Source: Actinomyces oricola (GTDB lineage: Bacteria; Actinomycetota; Actinomycetes; Actinomycetales; Actinomycetaceae). Taken from it: a stretch of DNA of 58,545 bases. Both the position numbers and the translations under genes were made by a program. The stretch covers positions 1-58,545 of the forward strand of contig NZ_RYFV01000022.1 in assembly GCF_004104015.1 (NCBI RefSeq), given 5' to 3'. Every line of letters begins with the position of its first letter. Within the stretch, counting starts at the first letter, position 1. Shown piece after piece: positions 8,323 to 17,874 of this stretch. The notes under the pieces are model-generated. The model ran no database searches. It was not told the DNA's origin and was given only the letters and a program-made list of their open reading frames with translations.

Positions 8323-9246
8323 ATGATCGACTTCCGTTACCACCTGGTCTCACTCATCTCCGTGTTCCTCGCCCTGGCGGTCGGTGTCGTGCTGGGAGCG
8401 GGGCCCCTCCAGAACTCCCTGGGCACCGCCCTCAACGACCAGGTCACCTCCTTGCGCACCGACCGCAATTCGCTCCAGGCCAAACTCGAACAGACCTCGA
8501 CGGCCGTCAATGAGCGCGACTCCTACATCGCTGCCGCCGCGCAGTCCTTCATCCCCGGCACCTTGACCGGGCGCAGCGTCGCCGTGGTGGTCATGCCCGA
8601 GGCGAAGGGGGAGGACATTGACGCGGTGATCGCGCAGATCGAGGCGGCCGGGGGCACCATTAACGGCCGCTACCAGGCGACGACCGCCTGGGCGGACGTT
8701 TCCCGCGAGACATTCCGCTCCACCTACTCCGGGCAGTTCACCGGCTACATGGACTCCGTTTCCTCCACCGACGGCAACACCATCCTCGGTCAGGGCCTGG
8801 GCGTGGCCCTGACCACGGAGGGGGACAAGGCCTCGGCTCTCATGGACCTGCTCACCGCCTCCGAGACCCCTCTGATCACCATTGACGCCACGGCCACCGG
8901 TGCCGCCAACGCCATTGTCGTCATTGGCCCGCGCTCAACGACCGCCGGGAGCAACAAGGCCACCGCCTCGGCCGACAGCGGCCAGGACCCCTCCGCCTGG
9001 TCCTCCGCCCTGATCGGTACCGCCACCGCGGCCACTACCGTGGTCGTCGGTGCCGCCGACGCGCCGGGCGACGTCGTCGCCACCCTGCGCTCCGCAGACG
9101 CCGCCGTGACCACTATTGACTCCGTCGGCCAGGTCACCGCCGCCGTGTCCACCCCGCTGGCACTGGCGGCCACCGCCGCGGGCACCACCGGCGCCTACGG
9201 CTTCGACAATGGCGCTGACGCCGTCATGCCGCCCACCGCCTCCTGA
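8323..9246 (+). CDS. steB: SteB/MctB-family copper transporter-like membrane protein
   Basis: 307 aa. It begins with the family's typical MIDFRYHLVSLISVFLALAVG, a signal-anchor membrane helix, followed by a short coiled coil (residues 40-70) and an extracytoplasmic alpha/beta domain rich in Ala and Thr. The M. tuberculosis homologue MctB (Rv1698) is a copper-resistance channel-like protein; in Corynebacterium the homologue SteB pairs with SteA. I favour the division/envelope role because steA is adjacent. The start is the ATG at 8323, where the conserved N-terminus begins. Confidence 0.88.
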   Translation: MIDFRYHLVSLISVFLALAVGVVLGAGPLQNSLGTALNDQVTSLRTDRNSLQAKLEQTSTAVNERDSYIAAAAQSFIPGTLTGRSVAVVVMPEAKGEDIDAVIAQIEAAGGTINGRYQATTAWADVSRETFRSTYSGQFTGYMDSVSSTDGNTILGQGLGVALTTEGDKASALMDLLTASETPLITIDATATGAANAIVVIGPRSTTAGSNKATASADSGQDPSAWSSALIGTATAATTVVVGAADAPGDVVATLRSADAAVTTIDSVGQVTAAVSTPLALAATAAGTTGAYGFDNGADAVMPPTAS

Positions 9247-9270
9247 GGCCCGTGGGCCTACGCTGCACCC

Positions 9271-10176
9271 ATGAGACCAGTGACCCGCCTCCGGCCACGC
9301 ATCACCGTCGCCGCGCTCAGCGCCGCAGCCACCCTGGGCGGATCCGGGGCGCTTGCGGCCCTGGGGCCGCGTCAGTGCCGCAAGCACCTAGAGCGGAGCA
9401 ACTTCCACGGCCGCGCCGTGAGCCTGCGCGGCGGCATTGGGGCCGCTGTCGGCGCCACTGCCGCCGGCTCCATCACCGGCCGCTTGACCCACCCCCAGGT
9501 CGGGGCGCGCCACAGTGCGGCCGCCGTCGTCGCCGTGGCGGCCGCCGGCACCGCAGGGCTGGTCGATGACCTCGACGCCGGCGCCCACGACGGCGCCGAG
9601 GTCGCCAAGGGCCTCAAGGGGCACCTGGGAGCCCTGGCTCAGGGACGCGTGACCACCGGAGTCCTCAAGATCGCCGTCATCGGTTCGGGCGCCATGGTCG
9701 CCGGGGTACTCCTGGCCCGCTCCCGTGCCGCAGGCAAGACCCTGCCCGCCATTGCCACTGACGCCGCCGGCAGTGCGGTGGTTATTGCCTCATGGGCCAA
9801 TGTGCTCAACCTGCTCGACCTGCGCCCGGGCCGCGCCCTGAAGGCCACGGCGCTCATGGCCGCGCTTCTGGCGGCATCCCCCGGCCGCGCCGCCACCACC
9901 ACCCGACTGCTGGCCGCCGGGGCCCTGGGCGCCGCCGCAGCTGCGGGGCCCGAGGACCTGGCCGAGCGCACCATGCTGGGAGACACCGGCGCCAACGCCC
10001 TGGGAGCCCTCGTGGGCACCGCCCTGGCCGCCCACCCCGACGCCCGGCTGCGCGCCCTGGCCGCCACCGGGGGAGTGGCCCTGGTGCTGGCCAGCGAGAA
10101 GGTGTCCTTCACCCGGATCATTGAGTCCACCCCCGTGCTAGCGGCCCTGGACTCCCTGGGACGCCGCCCTTCATGA
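9271..10176 (+). CDS. MraY/WecA-like polyprenyl-phosphate sugar-phosphate transferase
   Basis: 301 aa, very hydrophobic, with about eight membrane helices. Motifs of the phosphotransferase family are recognisable: RGGIGAAVGAT near residue 50, GLVDDLDAGAHD (the DD motif) near residue 92, NVLNLLDLRPGR in place of the usual NLTDGLDG-type motif, and MLGDTGANALGALVG. The divergence of the NLTDG motif may alter the substrate or activity. Placed between steB and murJ and before a glycosyltransferase, it probably helps build or move a lipid-linked envelope polymer; substrate unknown. Its stop overlaps murJ. Confidence 0.7.
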   Translation: MRPVTRLRPRITVAALSAAATLGGSGALAALGPRQCRKHLERSNFHGRAVSLRGGIGAAVGATAAGSITGRLTHPQVGARHSAAAVVAVAAAGTAGLVDDLDAGAHDGAEVAKGLKGHLGALAQGRVTTGVLKIAVIGSGAMVAGVLLARSRAAGKTLPAIATDAAGSAVVIASWANVLNLLDLRPGRALKATALMAALLAASPGRAATTTRLLAAGALGAAAAAGPEDLAERTMLGDTGANALGALVGTALAAHPDARLRALAATGGVALVLASEKVSFTRIIESTPVLAALDSLGRRPS

Positions 10177-11846
10177 GCGCACCCGCCCGCCGCCCGGGCC
10201 TGCTCACACTGACCGGGAGCGTCGCGGGGCTGACCCTCGTCTCCCGTGTCCTGGGCTTCGTACGCTGGATCGTCCAGGCCACCGCCGTGGGCGCGGGCAC
10301 CGTCGCCGGCGCCTACGCCACCGCCAATCAGATCCCCAACGTCCTTTACGAGGTGGTGGTCGGCGGGGCCCTGGCGGCCACCGTCGTGCCCTTGCTGGCC
10401 TCCGCCGTGGGCGCCGGGAGGCGCGCCGAGGCCGAACGCACCGCCAGCGGCCTACTGGGCCTGGTGCTGGTGATCCTGGTTCCCCTGTCCCTGCTCCTGG
10501 TCGCCCTGGCCACTCCCCTGGCCGGCCTCCTTCCCGCCTCCCAGGGAGTCGACCCCGATCTCCAGCGCCGGCTCGTAGCCGACTTCCTGCGCATGTTCGC
10601 CCTCCAGGTGCCCCTGTACGGGGTCGGCGTGGTCCTTACCGGAGTCCTTCAGGCCCACCACCACTTCACCTGGCCCGCCCTGACCCCGGTCCTCTCCAGC
10701 TTGGTGGTCATGGCCACCTACGCCCTCTACGGGCACATGTCGGCCGGCGCCCCGGATGGCGCCGTCCCAACCGCGGCCCTCCAGGTCCTGGGATGGGGGA
10801 CCACGGCGGGCGTGGCCGCCCTGAGCCTGCCCCTGCTGTGGCCCGTGCGCAGACTGGGCCTGCGCCTGCACCCCACCCTGCGCCTGGGCGGGCGCCAGAC
10901 CCGCCGCGTCTTGCGCCTGGGCGGTGCCGGCCTGGAAACTCTCCTGGCACAGCAGGCCAGCGTCGTCGTGGTCCTGGCCCTGGCGCGTGCCGGTGGCCAG
11001 ACCGGTACCGTGGCCGTCTACCAGTACACCCAGGCGATCTACGTTCTGCCCTATGCGGTGCTGGCCGTGCCCGTGGCCACGGTCCTGTACCCGCGCCTGG
11101 CCGCCGCTTTCGAGGCCGGCACCCACAAGGCGGCGCCCGGCGCGGGCCCAGCAGTGGATCGAGCCGCAGCCCCGCCCGCCACAGCACGGGCCTTGACCGC
11201 CTCATCGACCGCCCTGGTCACGGCAGTGGCCGTGGCGGGGGCCGGCATGCTCCTGGCCGCCTCAGCCGGCGCCGAACGTTTCTTCACCCTCCTGGCGCCT
11301 GTGTCCGGCATGGGGGCCGCGTTGGCTGCCATGGCCCCCGGGCTTGTCGGCTATGCCCTGATCTACCAGGTCACCCGCGTCCTGTTCGCCTCCGACCACG
11401 CTCGCGAAGCTGCCCGGGCCACCATGCTGGGCTGGCTCACCGTCGCCGGCGCCTCCGCCCTGGCCGTACGGCTGGCGGCGCCGGCCGGCGGCGACGGGGC
11501 CGCCACCCTCATCGGGCTGGGCATTGGTCAGAGCACTGGCATGGGCGTGGCCGGGATCGGCCTGGCCCTGGTCCTGGCCCGACGCCTGGGGGCGGGCGTG
11601 CTGCGCCCCACCGGGCGGGTCCTGGCCTTCGGTGCGCCCGTGGCCATGGCGGCCGGGCTCGCCTCCCGGACCCTGAGCGCAAGAGTGCCCTCAACGGTCG
11701 GGGCGGTCGGTGCCGCGATCGTGGGCGCTGCGCTCGTGGCCGCAATGGCGTTGGCGGCCATCCATGTGGCGGACAGGCGGCTCTTGGGCTCCCTGCGCCG
11801 CCACAGCACCACAGACCCCACCAGCCCTCCCGGTGAATCCCGGTGA
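10173..11846 (+). CDS. murJ: MurJ-like lipid flippase
   Basis: 557 aa MOP-superfamily membrane protein with about 14 helices. The N-terminus SLTxxSRxxGFxR motif appears as TLVSRVLGFVRW, followed by ATANQIPNVLYEVVVGGAL, both typical of MurJ/MviN, the lipid II flippase. Actinobacteria often carry a second MurJ near mraY-like and glycosyltransferase genes, so this copy could move another lipid-linked glycan. It starts inside the end of the preceding transferase (ATGA overlap), which suggests coupled function. Confidence 0.88.
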   Translation: MSAPARRPGLLTLTGSVAGLTLVSRVLGFVRWIVQATAVGAGTVAGAYATANQIPNVLYEVVVGGALAATVVPLLASAVGAGRRAEAERTASGLLGLVLVILVPLSLLLVALATPLAGLLPASQGVDPDLQRRLVADFLRMFALQVPLYGVGVVLTGVLQAHHHFTWPALTPVLSSLVVMATYALYGHMSAGAPDGAVPTAALQVLGWGTTAGVAALSLPLLWPVRRLGLRLHPTLRLGGRQTRRVLRLGGAGLETLLAQQASVVVVLALARAGGQTGTVAVYQYTQAIYVLPYAVLAVPVATVLYPRLAAAFEAGTHKAAPGAGPAVDRAAAPPATARALTASSTALVTAVAVAGAGMLLAASAGAERFFTLLAPVSGMGAALAAMAPGLVGYALIYQVTRVLFASDHAREAARATMLGWLTVAGASALAVRLAAPAGGDGAATLIGLGIGQSTGMGVAGIGLALVLARRLGAGVLRPTGRVLAFGAPVAMAAGLASRTLSARVPSTVGAVGAAIVGAALVAAMALAAIHVADRRLLGSLRRHSTTDPTSPPGESR

Positions 11847-11861
11847 AGTAAAGGAGCATCC

Positions 11862-13064
11862 ATGAGCGACCCCCCCGCCGAGCCGGATCCCGCCCAGGGC
11901 GCCTCGGAGGGCGCCGCCGAGGGCCCCGCCCCGCTTCGACGTCGCGTGCTGCTGGTAGCGGGCATGGCTTCCGGAGGGGTGCGCAACCACCTCGCCCAGT
12001 GCGCCCGTCTCCTGTCCGCCCCCGGCCACGACGTCATTGTTGAGGCCCCCGCCCAGGTTCTGGATGGCCTGGATGCGGGATGCGCCCGCTGCGAATCACT
12101 GGCCATCGGCTCGCGCCCCTCGCTGAGTGACAGCGCCGTCGTGGCCCGCCTACGACGGCTGGGGGGCAGGGCTGACGTCGTCCACGCCCATGGCTTGCGC
12201 GCCGGAGCACTGGTGGCCCTGGCCCTGGGACGACGGCGCCCCGGTCGCACCCGCCTGGTGGTCACTCTTCACAATCTCACCGTCGGCGGGTCCCCGGCTC
12301 GCGCCCTGGGCGCTCTCTTGGAGCGGGTTGTTGCCGCCCGCGCCGACCTGGTGTTGGCGGTCAGCCCGGACCTGGCCGAGCGGGCCCGGCAGCTGGGGGC
12401 CCGTACTGTCGAGCTCGCCGTCGTCCCCGCTCCCGAGCCCCGCCCCTCCATGCCAGGTGCGGGCGATGGGCAGACGGAGCCCGATGCCCGGTCCGAGGGT
12501 GGGCCGGTGGCGCCCCCCTGGCCCCCAGGGCACCGGCGGGTCCTCACAGTGGCGCGCCTGGCCCCTCAGAAAGGGACCGACCTGCTCCTGGAGACCGCCG
12601 GCCTTCTGGCGGCGCGCGTCAGTGCCGGGCAACTGGACGCTTTGACATGGGCGGTGGCCGGTGACGGACCGCAGGAGCAGGCGGCCCGGGCGCAGATGGA
12701 GGCCGAGGGGCTACCGGTGAGGCTGCTGGGCCGGCGCGAAGACATACCGGAGCTCATGGCCGCGGCCGACCTCGTGGTGCAGACCAGCCTGTGGGAGGGC
12801 CAGCCCCTGACCGTCCAGGAGGCCCTGCGCGCCGGGGCCGCCATAGTCGCCACCGACGTCGGCGGCACAGCGGTGACCGCGCGAGGCGGGGCCACGCTGG
12901 TGCCCGCGTGCGCGGTGGCGCTCGCCGACGCCATCGCCGCGCTCCTGGGCGACCGGGCCGCCTGGGACCAGGCCCGCGCAGACTCCGCACTGGCCGCCGC
13001 CGCTCTGCCCACTGAGGCTGACCTGGCGGCTCAACTGGAGGCGAGCCTGCTGACCGCCTCCTGA
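11862..13064 (+). CDS. GT4 family glycosyltransferase
   Basis: 400 aa GT-B enzyme. The N-terminal domain begins at RVLLVAGMASGGVRNH; the donor-binding C-terminal domain begins at RVLTVARLAPQKGTDLLLE and includes the family motif region SLWEGQPLTVQEALRAGAA with the E-x7-E pair. It should transfer a sugar from a nucleotide donor onto a lipid or glycan, in line with the flippase and phosphosugar transferase upstream. RBS AAAGGAG lies before the ATG. The middle (around residues 200-220) carries a Gly/Pro/Glu-rich linker. Confidence 0.88.
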   Translation: MSDPPAEPDPAQGASEGAAEGPAPLRRRVLLVAGMASGGVRNHLAQCARLLSAPGHDVIVEAPAQVLDGLDAGCARCESLAIGSRPSLSDSAVVARLRRLGGRADVVHAHGLRAGALVALALGRRRPGRTRLVVTLHNLTVGGSPARALGALLERVVAARADLVLAVSPDLAERARQLGARTVELAVVPAPEPRPSMPGAGDGQTEPDARSEGGPVAPPWPPGHRRVLTVARLAPQKGTDLLLETAGLLAARVSAGQLDALTWAVAGDGPQEQAARAQMEAEGLPVRLLGRREDIPELMAAADLVVQTSLWEGQPLTVQEALRAGAAIVATDVGGTAVTARGGATLVPACAVALADAIAALLGDRAAWDQARADSALAAAALPTEADLAAQLEASLLTAS

Positions 13065-13101
13065 TTACTGGTAATTCATTACTGGTGATTCACTGGTGAT
13101 C
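13064..13101 (+). repeat. 14-bp tandem repeat after the glycosyltransferase
   Basis: ATTACTGGTAATTC (13064-13077) is followed by ATTACTGGTGATTC (13078-13091) and a partial third copy ACTGGTGATC (13092-13101). The first copy contains the inverted repeat ATTAC-TG-GTAAT. It is AT-richer than its surroundings and sits at the left edge of the pyrG remnant. Confidence 0.75.
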
Positions 13102-13104
13102 TAC

Positions 13105-13362
13105 GGGAGAGCCGTGCCGGTCATACGGCGGACTGCGGTCGTGACGTCCGTGCGACGCCACTACCGTGAGTTCTTGGAGTCGGCGGGCCCGCACATGACC
13201 GGTACGTTCCCGGACGGGCGCCTCACCGAGTTCATTGAGCTTGACCGTTCATCATCCCTACTACCTCGTCACCCGGGCCCACCCCCGAGTTCAAGTCCCG
13301 GCCCACCTGCGCCCATCGTTCGTGGGGTTGATTAAGGCGGGTCTGGAACGTCAACGTCAGGT
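13105..13362 (+). pseudogene. pyrG: Decayed C-terminus of CTP synthase (pyrG remnant)
   Basis: Three reading frames together spell the end of a CTP synthase. Frame one gives RRHYREFLESAG then GTFPDGRLTEFIELD (13150-13245). After a shift near 13248 the next frame gives HHPYYLVTRAHP. After a shift near 13284 comes EFKSRPT (13287-13307), the highly conserved HPEFKSRPT segment. After another shift near 13315 comes FVGLIKAGLERQ. The catalytic N-terminal three quarters are missing. In M. tuberculosis pyrG (Rv1699) lies between mctB (Rv1698) and the Nudix gene (Rv1700), exactly this slot, so this is a gene relic in its ancestral position. A working pyrG presumably exists elsewhere in the genome. Confidence 0.85.
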
Positions 13363-13416
13363 TCACGCCCCCCGCCGCGTCCACGGCGATGGTGGCGTCC
13401 TCAGCCAGGAGAAATC

Positions 13417-14085
13417 ATGAACACAACATCCCCCCTCGCCGACCAGCGTGAAGACCGCCTGGTGGTGAGTCACGAGCGGGTCTGGTCCGGTCCGATTTTC
13501 GCCGTCGACGCCGACCATGTCGGGCTTCAGGAGGGTCAGGAGCCGGTGGCGCGCCAGGTCGTGGCTCACCATGACGCCGTCAGCGTCGTTGCCCTGCGCG
13601 AAGGCCCCAGCTCCTCCCAGGGGGATGCCGCCGCCGAGGTTCTCATGGTGCGCCAATACCGGCACCCGGTGCGCGCTGCCCTGTGGGAGATTCCCGCAGG
13701 GCTGCTGGATGAGCCGGGGGAGGAGCCCTTGGCCGCCGCCCAGCGCGAGCTCGCCGAGGAGACCGACTATGCGGCGGCTCGCTGGCAGGTGCTGGTCGAT
13801 ATGTACGCCTCGCCCGGATTCACCACCGAGGGCCTGCGCGTTTTCCTGGCCCGCAACCTCACTGTGCTGCCGCAGGATCAGCGGACTGTGCGGGAGGATG
13901 AGGAGGCCGAGTTCGTGCCCACCTGGGTGCGGTTGTCCGACGCGCTGGAGGCTGTCATGGGCGGGCGCATCCACAACCCCTCCACCGTTGTCGGCCTACT
14001 GGCCCTGGCTCAGGCCCGGTCCCGCGACTACGAGGGTCTGCGGGCCCCCGACGCCCCTTGGCTGCGCAGCCCGCAGAGCCTGTAG
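13417..14085 (+). CDS. Nudix hydrolase, ADP-ribose pyrophosphatase type
   Basis: 222 aa. The Nudix box is readable as PAGLLDEPGEEPLAAAQREL followed by AEETDY, with the metal-binding REL-x-EE core. Upstream, VLMVRQYRHPVRAALWEIPAG is typical of ADP-ribose pyrophosphatases, which split ADP-ribose into AMP and ribose 5-phosphate. It matches Rv1700 of M. tuberculosis in position. RBS AGGAGAAATC precedes the ATG at 13417. It lies directly behind the pyrG relic. Confidence 0.92.
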   Translation: MNTTSPLADQREDRLVVSHERVWSGPIFAVDADHVGLQEGQEPVARQVVAHHDAVSVVALREGPSSSQGDAAAEVLMVRQYRHPVRAALWEIPAGLLDEPGEEPLAAAQRELAEETDYAAARWQVLVDMYASPGFTTEGLRVFLARNLTVLPQDQRTVREDEEAEFVPTWVRLSDALEAVMGGRIHNPSTVVGLLALAQARSRDYEGLRAPDAPWLRSPQSL

Positions 14086-14148
14086 GCAACCCGCCAATAA
14101 CCAAACCGGTAGAAAATACCCTCCCATATAAGGCGGATCTACGGGAGG

Positions 14149-14263
14149 GTGGCGTGCTTGACGCCACGTAGTGACACTCTGTCCGGGACTTGCGGCCCAC
14201 GAATATGGGAACGATGATCTTGGGTAAAGTTGGTGCTTGACGTCGAGCGTCGGACGGTCCGAC
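14149..14263 (+). promoter_or_regulatory. Candidate regulatory dyads upstream of sufR
   Basis: The 254-base gap before sufR contains GTGGCG-tgcttga-CGCCAC (14149-14167), GACA-ctc-TGTC (14173-14183) and a perfect dyad GTCGGAC-g-GTCCGAC (14249-14263). SufR proteins repress their own operon from inverted repeats, so one of these may be its operator; which one cannot be decided from a single sequence. I found no clear -35/-10 pair. Confidence 0.4.
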
Positions 14264-14339
14264 CTCCAGCCGCGGCGTCCGGCGGCGGTCTGGCCCAGGT
14301 CGCCGGACGCGCACCGTCCCGACGCGGAGAGGAGCAACC

Positions 14340-15071
14340 ATGACCCATGGCGACGACGACTCCACCCGCGCCCGGGTCCTTGACCTCATTGTGGAGAAAG
14401 GCCCGATCACTGCCGCCCAACTCGCCAAGATCCTCAAGCTCACCCCCGCGGCTGTGCGTCGTCACATTACCGCGCTGGAGGAGCGCCACGAGATCGAGGT
14501 TCACAGCCTGGCCGGATCCGGCAAGCGCGGACGCGGCCGCCCCGCCCGGCACTACGTGGCCACCCGCGAGGCGCGCACCACTTTCGCTGAGGGATACGCC
14601 GACCTGGCCACCCGCGCATTGGGATACCTCTCCCAAGTCGCCGGGGAAGAAGCCGTGGACTCCTTCGCCGCCGTGCGCGGACGAGACCTGGAGCGCCGCT
14701 ACCGCGGCGTCGTCGACGCCGCCGGGAAGGACCCGGCCGACCGCGCCCTGGCCCTGGCCGACGCCCTGACCCTGGACGGCTACGCCGCCACCGTGCGCGA
14801 TGTCGGTGACGGCACCTATGCTATTCAGCTCTGCCAGGGCCACTGCCCCGTGCGCGACGTCGCCGACCAGTTTCACGAGCTGTGCGACGCCGAGACCCAG
14901 GCGTTCTCCCGCCTCCTGGGTGTGCCGGTGCAGCGCCTGGCCACCTTGGCGGGCGGCGAGCACGTGTGCACCACACACGTCCCCATTGCGATACCCGCGC
15001 TTCGTAAGCGCGCCGTCCGCGCCTCAGATACGCGGGGCCCTCGACCCCGGCGAACGGAAGGAACCCGATGA
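14340..15071 (+). CDS. sufR: SufR, iron-sulfur-sensing repressor of the suf operon
   Basis: 243 aa. A winged helix-turn-helix occupies residues 10-75 ([20 protein letters not shown]). The C-terminal sensor has Cys-x3-Cys-x12-Cys-x27-Cys (CQGHC, HELC, EHVC), the spacing I recall for the cluster ligands of mycobacterial SufR. It should bind a [4Fe-4S] cluster and repress suf transcription when clusters are plentiful. RBS GGAGAGGAGCAACC precedes the ATG, and the stop overlaps the sufB start, so it leads the operon as in other actinobacteria. Confidence 0.95.
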   Translation: MTHGDDDSTRARVLDLIVEKGPITAAQLAKILKLTPAAVRRHITALEERHEIEVHSLAGSGKRGRGRPARHYVATREARTTFAEGYADLATRALGYLSQVAGEEAVDSFAAVRGRDLERRYRGVVDAAGKDPADRALALADALTLDGYAATVRDVGDGTYAIQLCQGHCPVRDVADQFHELCDAETQAFSRLLGVPVQRLATLAGGEHVCTTHVPIAIPALRKRAVRASDTRGPRPRRTEGTR

Positions 15072-16504
15072 CATCACCCACGACCGCCCCTGCGCGCAGC
15101 GACGACGAGATCATTGACTCGATCTCGACGGCCTACGAGTTCGGCTGGCACGACTCCGACGCGGCCGGCGCCAACGCCAAGCGCGGCCTGGACGAGCAGG
15201 TCATCCGTGAGATCTCAGCGATCAAGGGTGAGCCGGAGTGGATGCTTGCCAGGCGCCTGAAGGCCTACGAGGTCTTTCTCCGCAAGCCCATGCCCACATG
15301 GGGCGTGGATCTGTCCCAGTTGGACCTTGACGCCGTGAAGTACTACGTGCGCGCCACCGACCGCCCCGCCTCCTCCTGGGACGCCCTGCCCGAGGACATC
15401 CGCGCCACCTACGACCGCCTCGGCATCCCCGAGGCCGAGCGCGAGCGCCTCGTGTCGGGCGTGGCCGCCCAGTACGAGTCCGAGGTCGTCTATGAGCAGA
15501 TCCGTGAGGACCTCACGGCGCAGGGCGTCATCTTCGTGGACACTGACACCGCCGTGCGCGAGTACCCCGAGCTCGTGCGCGAGTACTTCGGCAGCGTTAT
15601 TCCGGCCGGTGATAACAAGTTCGCCGCCCTTAACACCGCGGTGTGGTCCGGCGGCTCGTTCATCTACGTCCCCAAGGGCGTGAGCGTCGAAGTCCCGCTC
15701 CAGGCCTACTTCCGTATTAACACCGAGAACATGGGTCAGTTCGAGCGCACGCTCATCATTGCCGACGAGGACTCCTACGTCCACTACGTTGAGGGCTGCA
15801 CCGCCCCCATTTACTCCACCGACTCCCTGCACGCCGCGATCGTGGAGATCATTGTTAAGAAGAACGCCCGCGTGCGCTACACGACCATTCAGAACTGGTC
15901 CAACAACGTCTACAACCTCGTTACCCAGCGCGCCACCTGCGCCGAGGGCGCCACCATGGAGTGGGTGGACGGCAATATTGGCTCCAAGCGCAATATGAAA
16001 TACCCCGCCGTTTTTCTCATGGGGCCCCACGCCCGCGGCGAGGCCCTGTCCATTGCGTTCGCCGGCGAGGGCCAGCATCAGGACACCGGCGCCAAGATGG
16101 TTCACATGGCGCCACACACGTCCAGCCACATCGTCTCGAAGTCGATCTCCCGGCAGGGCGGCCGCTCAGGCTACCGCGGCCTGGTTCAGATCATGAAGAA
16201 CGCGCGCCACTCCAAGTCCAACGTGTTGTGCGACGCACTGCTGGTCGACGAGATCTCGCGTTCGGACACCTACCCCTACGTGGACGTGCGCACCGACGAC
16301 GTCGAAATGGGCCATGAGGCCACCGTCTCCAAGGTCAGCGCCAACCAGCTCTTCTACCTCATGCAGCGCGGATTGAGTGAAACCGAGGCCATGGCCACGA
16401 TCGTGCGCGGCTTCGTGGAGCCCATTGCCCGCGAGCTCCCCATGGAATACGCCCTGGAACTCAACCGCCTCATCGAGCTGCAGATGGAGAACTCGGTCGG
16501 CTGA
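15068..16504 (+). CDS. sufB: Fe-S cluster assembly scaffold SufB
   Basis: 478 aa, full length for SufB. Conserved segments include [34 protein letters not shown] and [13 protein letters not shown], with the central parallel beta helix and the C-terminal [20 protein letters not shown]. SufB forms the SufBC2D complex on which new clusters are assembled. ATG at 15068 overlaps the sufR stop. The first of seven consecutive suf genes. Confidence 0.97.
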   Translation: MTSPTTAPARSDDEIIDSISTAYEFGWHDSDAAGANAKRGLDEQVIREISAIKGEPEWMLARRLKAYEVFLRKPMPTWGVDLSQLDLDAVKYYVRATDRPASSWDALPEDIRATYDRLGIPEAERERLVSGVAAQYESEVVYEQIREDLTAQGVIFVDTDTAVREYPELVREYFGSVIPAGDNKFAALNTAVWSGGSFIYVPKGVSVEVPLQAYFRINTENMGQFERTLIIADEDSYVHYVEGCTAPIYSTDSLHAAIVEIIVKKNARVRYTTIQNWSNNVYNLVTQRATCAEGATMEWVDGNIGSKRNMKYPAVFLMGPHARGEALSIAFAGEGQHQDTGAKMVHMAPHTSSHIVSKSISRQGGRSGYRGLVQIMKNARHSKSNVLCDALLVDEISRSDTYPYVDVRTDDVEMGHEATVSKVSANQLFYLMQRGLSETEAMATIVRGFVEPIARELPMEYALELNRLIELQMENSVG

Positions 16505-16568
16505 GGGCCATCCGATCGACACCGCCTCACCCCCGACCCCGCCGGCAGCACCGGCACAGGAGCCCCAC

Positions 16569-17831
16569 ATGCCAGACCTGACCACCGACCACTCCCGCGC
16601 CGCTCTCGAGGGCGCCCACAGCCACGGGGCGCCCGCCGCGGCGCGCTACGTCTCCTCGCGCGCAGACCGCCCCACCTCCTTCGACCCCGCCGACATCCCG
16701 GTCCCTCACGGGCGCGAAGAGGACTGGCGCTTCACCCCCCTCAAGCGCTTCGCCCCCCTGTTCGATCTTGACGCCGTGGGCGCCGGCACCGCCGCCTGCC
16801 CGACAGCAGTCGCAGTCCGCGTCGACGCCCCCCAGGGCGTTACCGTCGAAGCCCTCGACCGCGGCGATGATCGCCTGGGCACCGTCGGCGCGCCCGTCGA
16901 CCGCACCGGTGTCGTCGCCTGGGCCGCTTTCCAAAGCTCTACCGCCCTGACCCTGGGCGCTGGGACCGCACTGGGGCGTGCTGCGCGCGTCACCGTGCTC
17001 GGACAGGACCCCGGGTTGGAGAACCCGGCCGCCTCGCACCTTCTCATCGTCGCCGAGAAGGACGCCACCGGCACCGTGATCCTTGATCACGTCGGCACCG
17101 CGGCCCTGACCCAGACTGTTGAGGTTGTTGTCGCCGAGGGCGCCAACCTCACCCTGGTCACTGTCCAGGGCTGGCAGGATGAGGCCGTCCACGCCTCCAA
17201 CCACCGTGTGCGCCTTGAGGGCCGCGCCACCCTCAAGCACGTCGTCGTCTCCCTGGGTGGTGACGTGCGCATCGCCTCCGACTTCGGCTTCGCGGGCGAG
17301 GGCGGCCACATTGACGCCTACGGCGTCTACTTCACTGACGCCGGCCAGCACCAGGAGCACCGCCCCTTCGTGGCCCACACCGAGCCGCACTGCTACTCGC
17401 GCGTGACCTACAAGGGGGCCCTCCAGGGGGAGAACGCCCACGCCGTGTGGGTCGGGGACTGCCTCATCGGCTTTGGCGCCCGCGGCACCGACACTTACGA
17501 GCTCAACCGCAACCTGGTCCTGACCGAGGGCGCTAAAGCGGACTCCATCCCCAACTTGGAAATCGAGAACGGCAATATCGAGGGCGCGGGCCACGCCAGC
17601 GCCACCGGTCGTTTCGACGACGAGCAGCTGTTCTACCTGCGCGCCCGCGGCATCCCCGAGATCGACGCCCGCCGCCTAGTGGTACTCGGCTTCTTCAACG
17701 AGATCGTCACCGAGATTGGCGTACCCGAAGTCGAGGAGCGGCTTATGGCCGCCATTGAGAAGGAGCTCGAGCTCACCGGCCTCATTGCCGCCCGCGCCGG
17801 CGCCGAGATGGCCGATCCCACCCAGGCCTGA
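16569..17831 (+). CDS. sufD: Fe-S cluster assembly protein SufD
   Basis: 420 aa. The N-terminus has the SufD hallmark HGREEDWRFTPLKRF (residues 40-60), and the C-terminal beta helix ends with FYLRARGIPEIDARRLVVLG and FFNEIVTEI. SufD is a SufB paralogue that pairs with it and is needed for iron entry. The start is the ATG at 16569, 64 bases after sufB; the longer upstream frame is out of the family's range and overlaps sufB. Confidence 0.95.
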   Translation: MPDLTTDHSRAALEGAHSHGAPAAARYVSSRADRPTSFDPADIPVPHGREEDWRFTPLKRFAPLFDLDAVGAGTAACPTAVAVRVDAPQGVTVEALDRGDDRLGTVGAPVDRTGVVAWAAFQSSTALTLGAGTALGRAARVTVLGQDPGLENPAASHLLIVAEKDATGTVILDHVGTAALTQTVEVVVAEGANLTLVTVQGWQDEAVHASNHRVRLEGRATLKHVVVSLGGDVRIASDFGFAGEGGHIDAYGVYFTDAGQHQEHRPFVAHTEPHCYSRVTYKGALQGENAHAVWVGDCLIGFGARGTDTYELNRNLVLTEGAKADSIPNLEIENGNIEGAGHASATGRFDDEQLFYLRARGIPEIDARRLVVLGFFNEIVTEIGVPEVEERLMAAIEKELELTGLIAARAGAEMADPTQA

Positions 17832-17874
17832 GGGCCACCCCGACGCACCCAACCCATCGTCCGAAAGAGCACTG

